DNA of 64,000 bases from Hyphochytrium catenoides (lineage: Eukaryota; Sar; Hyphochytriomycetes; Hyphochytriales; Hyphochytriaceae), in contig FLMG01000265.1 in the NCBI GenBank assembly GCA_900088475.1, forward strand, positions 207,226 through 271,225. The letters are read 5' to 3'. Both the position numbers and the translations under genes were made by a program. Below, piece after piece: positions 56,301 through 64,000 of the stretch (positions are counted from its first letter, which is position 1; every line of letters starts with the position of its first letter). The notes below the pieces were generated by a model that was not told where the DNA came from, ran no database searches, and saw only the letters and a program-made list of their open reading frames with translations.

Positions 56301-58578
56301 AGATCTGGCCCTGTCCTTTACTCTCGACGGTTCAGAGTCACTATGTATTGCCGGAACGAGGTCGAGAGCTTGAAAATGGTCCCATAATGTTCCTTGAAGC
56401 CTAATTAACCTGAGCTCACTCCGTCGACACATGCAGGGCGTCATTGAGGGCAAAACGTCAGCGGGAGGAAGAGGAGGAAGAAGAGCTCTTGAAGCATGCA
56501 GCCTATGATAGCAGTGATGACACTACCTTTTCTAGAAATGTATCCTCACCCCTTATCAACAGAAAGTCGGGAAGGTAGGCAGACTGTGTCTGGTCGAGAG
56601 CCATTTGGTCGGTTGTCTAACTCTCTCTGGACTTGGTTTCAGGGTGAAAGTCACACGGTATGACGTGGAACCGCTCTCTGAGGAGGAGATAAAGTCGCTC
56701 ATCTTTCTGATCACGGTATCCAGCCGCTCAGCCTAAGCTCCCTGGAAGCCTGACTGTTACGTGCCTTCATTATTTTGTGTGCTCGTGTGCCTCCCTTTCT
56801 GCTCCCCTTGTACCCTTTCTTTTCTTATGCCTTACCAAGCCCTCCTCCCTTCCTCTTTTCAGATGGCGGAACAGGACAATATGGCAGACTCCACCGCGCT
56901 CATCATCGTGCCCTCACTGCTGAGCCTCTTTTCGATTCTTAACCCCAATAACGTCAGTGATGCATACCTCTTCCCACCTCCTTACCCTCTCAATCTCAGT
57001 CGGCACACTTTCCAGTAGTTCTCTTCACAAGCATCTTCCTTTCCTATAGTCACCTTGGCCAATAACGCCCAAGTTCCGTGCTCAAAGTCTTTTTGTACTG
57101 ACCATCAGGTTTCCCCTCACTCTGCAGAGCTCATCCATAATGAGCAAAGGCAACTTGTGGCTACGCTGTGTGTTCATGTACATCGCGCGGCTTATAAGGT
57201 AAATTTGCCCAAGAATTCATCAGACAACAGCCATTTTTACTCATCTATAGCGAAATACATCCAGCTTCGTTGTTTCCAACGTTTTACCGGCATTGTCGGC
57301 TCAAAAGTAACCTTAAGGCCATCTTCCTTCTGTTTTACTTTGCAACGCTCTTTCTCTCGTTCTCACGTTTTCCCTTCGTTTTTGGGTGCGCTTGCTGTTC
57401 AGTGGCCACCTTGCCAGGGAAATACTTACACATAAACTGCGCTCAAGCTCCAAGGTAAAGTATAGGCTGTCTTCTCGACTGACAACTGTCCCGTGAGGCA
57501 CCGCTAACAGCTGCTATCTTCGCAAACTGCAGGCGGATGAGCTGGAGGAGACTAACGAAACGAGTCGAGAGGTTGAAAAGCTGGACAGGTGCGAACACTC
57601 ATTAGCTCTAGCTCTTCTATTATGCGGTTCTTCCGCTCCTCTCTTCCGCGCCTGCCAGCTGTAATGGATATTATGAACCAATCTCAGCTATCTAGGTTGC
57701 TATGGTCCCATCTATCTCTCACCCCACTGTTATCGACGTGTCTTTATGCAGCATTGTTATGCGGGACTTAAAGGATCGCTTTTGGTTCTTGGTGGCAGTG
57801 ACAGTGAGCTGCACTTTCGCCTGCTTTCAACACGACGACATCCCCTCGCGCTTCGCCTTCCTTGTTCAGGTTAACACCGACTTCACACCCACAAATGGAC
57901 AGCCTTGAGGAGGGAGAAGGCCTGAAAGGGGCCTGTTACTTCTTATTCTTCTACTTCCTGCATTGCCTTATTCCGCGCGCTATGCCTTTTGGACACATCT
58001 GCTCCGGCAGTAAATGAGCTCCGAATGAGCAGATTTGAAAGTCGCGCAGCGCTTCAAAGGCTCTGTATCCTTACTATGGCGTGATTGAAAAGGCCCAGTA
58101 GGTGCAGCACGCAAGGTTGCTTCTTCAAAGCCCACGAAAATAGAGGTTTCAAAGGGCGCCCGACAAAGACGAAGCACTGAGATGGGGCGATAGATAGGGA
58201 AAATGGTAGCAGAGTCAAGACCATGGCAACATATCGAGAATGAGGGCTAGGTTGGGTTACAAGAGACTAGGTCAGAGGCACTGGGTGGGGCCCGGAGGCC
58301 CTTCTCTCATCGTATAGACAGAATAGAACCTCTTGCTCTATCGCCCCATCCATCAACAAGAAAGGGTTATATATCTTCTGTGCTCCTCCGTTCCCCAGAG
58401 TCGTCTAACGCATATCCATGTTTCTTCAGAAGTGTCCTCTCGCGGGTCACTCTTGTCCTACATCGATTCGCAACGCTACATCATCATTGCTCTTCAGCTC
58501 CCTTCCGCGTATTACCTCTCAACCATGCCGATGACACTGGAAGAGAGAACTGCTCTGCCCAGCCTATGCCGACCGTGA
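53400..58578 (+). CDS. Unrecognised multi-pass membrane protein with at least 17 exons
   Basis: Family not recognised. Exons read by frame continuity: 53400-53468, 53554-53634, 53692-53770, 53885-54077, 54376-54550, 54655-54727, 54790-54885, 55093-55313, 55373-55504, 55750-55914, 56176-56294, 56437-56574, 56643-56715, 56863-56952, 57128-57198, 57511-57588 and 57752-57869: about 650 residues. The join at 54885/55093 may hide another exon. ATG 53400 opens MSLSALRRCLLKALTMLLRG. Hydrophobic spans include FLVMPVVLCLALAVLGRCGV, FTVLLIISFLIGIVEVYLTV, FLTIGAIPFFFFV, LPVTYSTALLAATISW, TFFFTLSIVVAKLS, LLFIAQLYFYLFWYLLV and RFWFLVAVTVSCTFACF. Between them lie an acidic loop (REEEEEEELLKHAAYDSSDD) and the stretch MAEQDNMADSTALIIVPSLL. 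The 3' end is uncertain: either a stop directly after an acceptor at 58011, or a last exon ending LEERTALPSLCRP at 58578. Confidence 0.7.
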
Positions 58579-59138
58579 TGCTCCCACAGAGCTTAGTTTC
58601 TTCCTTCGTCCTCAAGCCACCTTGTGCGATCCTGGTGTGCTTGTCGGCTTGGTTGTTTATCAGAGAATGAGCAGCGGCTTGGTTGCTGGGGACAAGAGGC
58701 CGGTGGAAGTCATGCCAACGCCTGCGGCAGCAACCGTAAGACTCTCTGATCACAGGAAAGATACCGTACAAGTCAGAAAGGGGTGACTCCCAGCACCCAA
58801 GGATGGAGGCAATTGGTTGTTATAGTTGACAGGTGTATTGTGAGGTGAGGGGACGACGTCGATACCCGGTGCGTGGCGTCGCCCCCATCAGAACACGTGT
58901 GCGGTCGATTGGGAGAACAAGAAGATCTCCCTTGTCTTTCTTCTCAGCTGCCTCCCCCTCTCTCTCTTGCTCTCTTGCTCTCTCTCCCTCTTTCTNNNNN
59001 NNNNNNNNNNNNNNNNNNNNNNNNNNNNNNNNNNNNNNNNNNNNNNNNNNNNNNNNNNNNNNNNNNNNNNNNNNNNNNNNNNNNNNNNNNNNNNNNNNNN
59101 NNNNNNNNNNNTCATTGAGACAAAATCCTTATCAGAGA
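58579..59138. other. Spacer with assembly gap and duplicated start-like sequence
   Basis: Contains a CT microsatellite (about 58958-58995) running into 116 N (58996-59111). A 22-base sequence (core tatcagagaatgagcagcgg) occurs at about 58657 and again at 59129, each giving an ATG-AGC-AGC-GGC. The first copy lies in an open stretch that runs from about 58545 to 58783. Whether that stretch is coding is unclear. Confidence 0.5.
58996..59111. other. Assembly gap (116 N)
   Basis: A run of N flanked on the left by a CT microsatellite and on the right, 27 bases on, by the start codon of the DJ-1 gene. Confidence 0.99.
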
Positions 59139-60897
59139 ATGAGCAGCGGCGCTCTTATCGCGCGGAGGAGTCTGTTGTTCTCCCGCTTCAAACCTCTCTT
59201 TTCTACCCATAATCTTCGACAGAGCGCTGTGCCTTCCTCAAGGCTGAGCTCCACTCACGCAATCATGACCAAGAAAGCGCTTGTTCCAGTGGTAAGAGTG
59301 GCCGCAGGGGAATAGGGAGGACGAGGTCTGAGAAGGTAGTAAGAGGAGCTTAAACGTTGCCTTGAAGCGTGACAGAGGGACACGCACACAGAGAGAGAGA
59401 GAGCCAAAGAGGAGGGGGATACATTGAGAGGATCGACCCTGAGAGGAGCTTGTCTCGCAGCAGCCTAACAAGCTTATCATCCCATAGGCAGATGGTAGTG
59501 AGGATATTGAAACAGTCACGATTGTGGATGTCCTCCGTCGAGCCAAATTTGAGGTGAGTAGGCCAATGATGCCTAAGTATCGCCAGCGCACGACTACGGC
59601 GGCTATAGACTGTGAGAAAAGGATGACTAGGCCCATTAGGGGCGATACGGGTAGAGATGAGGGCCGCTGAACCAGCCGAGATGCGATTAGACTCGTTAGA
59701 GAAAGTCCTCGCAAGTGCCAGGAGTCGGAGCGCTGAACGACTCACTCTTTCTTGCGAGTAGGTGGTGCTAGCAAGCGTCATGCCAGGACGGAATGAGGTG
59801 ACGCTGGCCCGTGGCTGCCGCCTGGTTGCTGACCGTAACATCTCCGAAGTGCTGCAGCACTCCCATGACTGGGATGTCATTGCACTGCCAGGGGTAGGAG
59901 AGAGTTTATCAGCTCTATCATCCTGGCTGATGGGGTCTTTATGGAGTTCTTTCTTCGCCAATCTCTTTGTGTGTCTGCTCTCTCTTTCTCAGTGTTTCTC
60001 TGCTATTGACCTGCGTTTCGACTCCACTCGCTGTCTGTTCCGTCGGCCACATTGGCACTCTCGGTTGCTTCTCTCTCTTCCATACCAGTGAATCACCTGT
60101 GCTTATCTTCCTTTTGCTGGTATCGTGGACAGGGCATGCCTGGTGCTGAACACCTACGGGACTGTTCAGGGCTGATTGAGCTCTTGAAAAGACAGAAAGC
60201 TGCGGGCAAACTCTATGCTGCCATCTGTGCTTCTCCTGCAGTCGTCTTTCATCACCACGGACTCCTCGAAGGGAAGAAATTCACATGCTTCCCCTCCTTT
60301 GCACAGAAGATCCCAGGTACGATCTATACGGCGCTAGAGGATGAGGGATGCATGCGATTGCAGCTGTAAAGAGATTTAAAAATGGACAACGGGTCGAGAG
60401 GAGAGAGACAGATAGGCAGACAACAGATAAAGCGGCGGGTCACGTGCAGCAGGACGGAAAGGCAGGACCGGCACGGGGCGAAATGGGAGAGAGGTACGGC
60501 ATGCCGCTTCTGCTGATGTCCTACTTGTAGGGGCGAGTTCAGCATCCTCGGACCGCGTCGTCGTATCAGGTAACTGCATTACCAGCCAGGGGCCCGGCAC
60601 ATCTATCGAGTTCGCGCTGAAGATCGTCGAGCATGTTGCTGGGAAGGTCAGGAAAAGCTGTTCTTTCTTCTGTCATTTTCATTCTAGTCTGCGGGTCACT
60701 TGTGCCCATACTAGACCTATCTATGGCCATCAGTCCAGGTCCTACGTGTCCCCTCCATCTTCTCTCTTTTTAGTGACCAACCTGGGTTCATAATCAGCTC
60801 CGTGGCTCATATCGGTCTTTCTTGACTTTACTGCCAGAGCGTTGGCAAATCCACGGAAGAGCCTTTGCTTGCTGCTGTCTCTGTGGTTGGTGCTTAA
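59139..60897 (+). CDS. DJ-1/PARK7 family protein with mitochondrial-type presequence
   Basis: DJ-1 superfamily protein, linked in other organisms to redox and glyoxal/protein-quality protection. Six exons: 59139-59291, 59488-59553, 59762-59893, 60133-60316, 60531-60646 and 60838-60897, giving 236 residues with all phases consistent. ATG 59139 opens a basic, acid-free lead ([20 protein letters not shown]) of about 42 residues that looks like a mitochondrial presequence. A second Met (MTKKALVPV) begins the conserved domain and could give a cytosolic form. Conserved marks: the acidic loop [19 protein letters not shown] with the active-site Glu, [15 protein letters not shown], the nucleophilic elbow [11 protein letters not shown] with the reactive Cys, and the C-terminal strand [19 protein letters not shown]. 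The promoter falls in the assembly gap. Confidence 0.95.
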
Positions 60898-61121
60898 GGA
60901 AGCTGGAAAAAAAAGCCGAGATGATCAATCGCTTTGTAGGCATCTAGGCCAGCTACTGTTTTTAATACTGTTTGATAATGAATTTGCGTATGACTCGCTG
61001 TAATCAAATGAAGACCATAAGACAATCTACTTCGTCAGTGAGTAAGCGACGAGTAGAGTGGCAGTAGGACGAACTGGCTAAGAAGAAATGGGCCGCACTA
61101 GACAAGCGAGGCGCTATCACT

Positions 61122-64000
61122 TCAGTCAGATCTAGAGCCACTCCTGCTGGCGGAAGAGGAGGGTCTTCTACGTGCCCTCCTATAAGAAGAATGGTGAGCC
61201 TTGTTTTCGTAGCAAAAATACGAGCACGACCTGCTTACTACCTGGGCGGAGACGAAGACTGGGACCTCGACCTTTCTCTGCCTCTGCTGCGGCTTCTCGA
61301 GGATTGCCTCTGTGCTTTTGCTCTCCTCTCGGGTGTTGGGCTCTTGCTCTCTGACACTTTCCTCGGCGGCGAATCGTCTCTGCGCCTTCTGTCCGCTTTC
61401 CCTCTACTTCTGCTCCTTTCGAATGACCTGGGTTTGTCTCTACGTTCTCTACTCCTACTACGCGAATGATGTCGTCCTCGTTCCTCCGAACGTTCTGCGT
61501 GCCTTCTCGCTCCTCTTTCTTCTGACCTCCTCTTAGCTTGGGTCCGTCCTCTGTCATTGCTTCTGCTTCTGCTAAGTAATTTGAAGGGAAAGTCAGTGGT
61601 GGGAGTTGTTTGAGAGGGATACCCTGATCTTACCTCTTCTGTTCTTTTCCGTCTCTTTGCGTTCTTTCTTCCCCTCTTCTTCTTGTCTCTCCTTCCCTAA
61701 AGCGGAAGCGGCTGCGGCTCTCGCTTCTGCGCTCTCTGAACTGTCTTCGCCCTCTGAAAGAACCACTGTCTTCCCTGCTGTCGGCCCTTCCCCTATAGGG
61801 TGGGCGCCTGGAGCCTCCTCGAAAGCCTCCACCTCCCGGTCCTCTGGAGTCTGACCGGTATCTGGAACGAGACTCTAATTAGAATGCAAGGAAGCGAATA
61901 ATACTTTGTAATACTTTGGACAATCGGGGAGCAATCTACGTGGCAGCCCGCAAGGACAATGCAGAGGAGAAGGCACGTAATCCCTGGCCGTGATAAAAAG
62001 GTTCTCCGCCTTACTGTCTTAGCCCTCTCCCACGGTAAATGGTTCCATCAGGACCAACCCGGACCTCGCCTCGGGGAAGCTCCTCCTTTTCTTTTGTCTT
62101 CTCTTCCGCTACCGGCACAAGAGAGAGGGAAGTAGTGTGAGACGATACGCGCACTGAGAGACAGACAGGTAGTACTTCCAAATATATTTGAAAGGGAAAC
62201 GTCTAACCTTCCTTGAGCTTGGCCTTATCCTCTTTTGACTCTTCTTCATCTGAAGAAGAAGATGCATCTTCTTTCTTCTTCTTTCGCTTCTTATCCTTTC
62301 GGGCTTCCTTTTTCTTCCTGTGGATGGGGTTGAGGGCAGGGCCTCAAATGGTAGGGGTTATAGGGGTTTACACCTTACCTTCTCTTTTTCTCCTTTCTCT
62401 TCTTCCGCTTCCTCCTTTCTTCCTCACTAGCAAGCAGTACGTTAGCTCACTCGCGCGAGGGCTCTGTCTTAGTGGGAACAAAATGTCAACGGAAGACCGG
62501 ATTACCTGCTAGAGTCGGAATCGTCTGAGCTCCCGCTGGAGCTGCTTTCCTCACTTGAACTCGCCTCTCGCCGTTTTTTCGACTTCTTAGTAGCTTTCTT
62601 GTCTGCGAAGAGAAGGTAAGCTCGATGGGGACGTAGGGTTGTAGATGCTAATCCTCACCCTTTGGCTCTTCAGGGTAGCAGCCGCAGTCAGTGATTTGGA
62701 TCGGTGCCACTGGGCGGTCCCGAGCATCAGTTGGTGTGGCGTCCATTCTGAGAAGGCAAAGAAGATAACGTTACTTGCCGACCTCCCCAATAGATAGAAT
62801 AGAGAGATAGATAAGCAGTAAGGATGGCTAATTGGGGAATACATAAGAACCAACTCTCAGCAGGGTGAGCCATACCTCCTAACTATGTCTTCACCCTTCA
62901 GAACCTCTCCAAACACGACGTGCTTGCCGTCAAGATGCGGGGTCGGAGCAGTGGTGATGAAAAACTGCGAGCCATTAGTGTTGGGTCCTAGTTAAAAAGA
63001 GTGTCACGGCGTAAGATAGAAAGAGAGGAAGCTGAATGAGGAAACCAGTTGAGGAGCTTGTAGGAACATTGGGCGAGAACAGGTAGGTATAAGTGAAGAC
63101 TAGGTGACCGAAGACCGCCACTTTCGCGGTGTCAGGTCTGGATGGCGAAGTATGATACTCAGCAATGAAAGAGTAGTTTGGCCAGTGATAAGGGCAGAAT
63201 GAGTGCAAAGAAGAGGCTATCACAAAGACAACTATCGACCCAGTGGGAGAGTTACGACGATTCGTACCGGCATTTGCCATACTCAGGCGGAAAGGCTTAT
63301 CGTGCCGGTATCGGAAGCCCTCATCTGGAAATCGCTCTCCATAAATGCTTTCTCCTCCTGTACCATTTCCAGCTGTGAAGTCGCCCTGCGTGAAGGTGGC
63401 CAATGTGAGGGGTCCGCCCAACAGTGAGGATCGGATCGAACGAATGACGGACCACAAAGAAGCAAGTCAGCCGTCAGATTGGTCTTCAAAGGAAGCACAT
63501 CCAGGAACGTAGGGCCGCGGACGCAGTGCAACGCAAAAGCCACAGAAGCAGAGCAGAAGACGATGGGAATACGTACGCCTTGGCACATGAACCTCTTGAT
63601 CACTCTATGGAACTTGGAGCCTAAAGGATAACGTCAATCCAGATAATCGACAGAACACCCTAGTAAGTGGGGTTGCTATTGCCGTGTCTGAGGATCAGCG
63701 TTATGTTTGCAAGCACCTTTGTAATGCAGAGGCTTTCCAGCTTTGCCTAGTCCTTTCTCTCCCGTACAAAGAGCTCTGAAGTTCGCTGTCGTCTTTGGAA
63801 GTCCCTCATAGAGCTGAAACTCGATGCGTCCAAGCGCTTCATTGCCAATAGAAATATCTTTTAAGCGAACGGATGACCCACATGATGTGGGTAGAATCAG
63901 GAGGAGCAAGGAGAGGTGGACGTCAACGCGAGAGGGAAGCGATATAGGCTTGTCTGTCGGGTGCTAATATTATTAACTTACCGAACCAACAAACTGGTGC
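61122..64000 (-). CDS. SR-type nuclear cyclophilin (peptidyl-prolyl isomerase), start just beyond right edge
   Basis: Peptidyl-prolyl cis-trans isomerase fused to an Arg/Ser-rich tail, the layout of spliceosome-associated cyclophilins such as PPIG. Exon 1 (64000-63982) reads APVCWF, so the ATG is immediately outside the window. Exon 2 (63857-63717) gives [20 protein letters not shown]; later exons give [48 protein letters not shown] and [19 protein letters not shown]. The catalytic Arg and the Phe-Met-x-Gln pocket are present. The tryptophan of cyclophilin A is His here (TPHLDGKH), as in other large, less cyclosporin-sensitive cyclophilins. Downstream exons (about 62580-61179) encode Ser/Glu- and Lys/Arg-rich stretches and an RS domain ([31 protein letters not shown]). 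The last intron (61241-61180) links to [17 protein letters not shown] and the stop at 61122. Some middle exons were not mapped exactly. Confidence 0.92.

Noticed and set aside
1-64000. CRISPR arrays, insertion sequences, prophage or operon structure
   Set aside because: The window is an intron-bearing nuclear sequence. No direct-repeat/spacer array, transposase or reverse transcriptase motif was found.

Overview
The window comes from a nuclear chromosome of a microbial eukaryote. Most genes are cut by short GT-AG introns, many of 60-200 bases. There are no operons or Shine-Dalgarno signals, and GA/CT microsatellites occur in the spaces between genes. Two chitin synthases carry an N-terminal MIT domain, an arrangement known from oomycete chitin synthases. 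Together with a PDR-type ABC transporter and a bacterial-looking receptor cyclase, this points to a stramenopile (an oomycete or heterokont relative). That placement is an inference, not a certainty. Two runs of N (37855-37872 and 58996-59111) are assembly gaps. Exon limits were read by eye from splice sites and reading frame.

Layout. 1-25 kb: five genes' worth of minus-strand sequence holding a chitin synthase cut by the left edge, an intronless full-size PDR ABC transporter, a many-exon tomosyn/Lgl/Sro7-type protein with an internal PDZ-like domain and a C-terminal R-SNARE, and a second complete chitin synthase. Spacers of about 4 kb lie between the first three. 28-36 kb: a stand-alone anthranilate synthase glutaminase subunit (+), a NIPA/DUF803-type membrane protein (-), and an intronless 1326-residue acidic protein (+) with four copies of an unfamiliar 27-residue repeat. 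37-42 kb: a DUF445 membrane protein (+) whose 5' end runs into a gap, and a ZIP-family metal transporter (-). 44-51 kb: a CACHE/HAMP/PAS/class III nucleotide cyclase (-) and a Stealth-family sugar phosphotransferase (-). 53-61 kb: an unrecognised multi-pass membrane protein of at least 17 exons (+) and a DJ-1 family protein with a mitochondrial-type presequence (+). 61-64 kb: an SR-type nuclear cyclophilin (-) whose start codon lies just past the right edge.

How the genes fit together. The first 25 kb groups wall-polymer synthesis (two chitin synthases with MIT trafficking domains) with a secretory SNARE regulator and an exporter. A common theme of surface building and secretion is possible, but co-regulation cannot be seen from the sequence. 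The other genes are a normal eukaryotic mixture. The most unusual items are the repeat protein at 32085-36065, the PDZ-containing tomosyn, the cyclase with altered catalytic residues, the ZIP protein lacking the usual histidines, and the unnamed membrane protein at 53400-58578.
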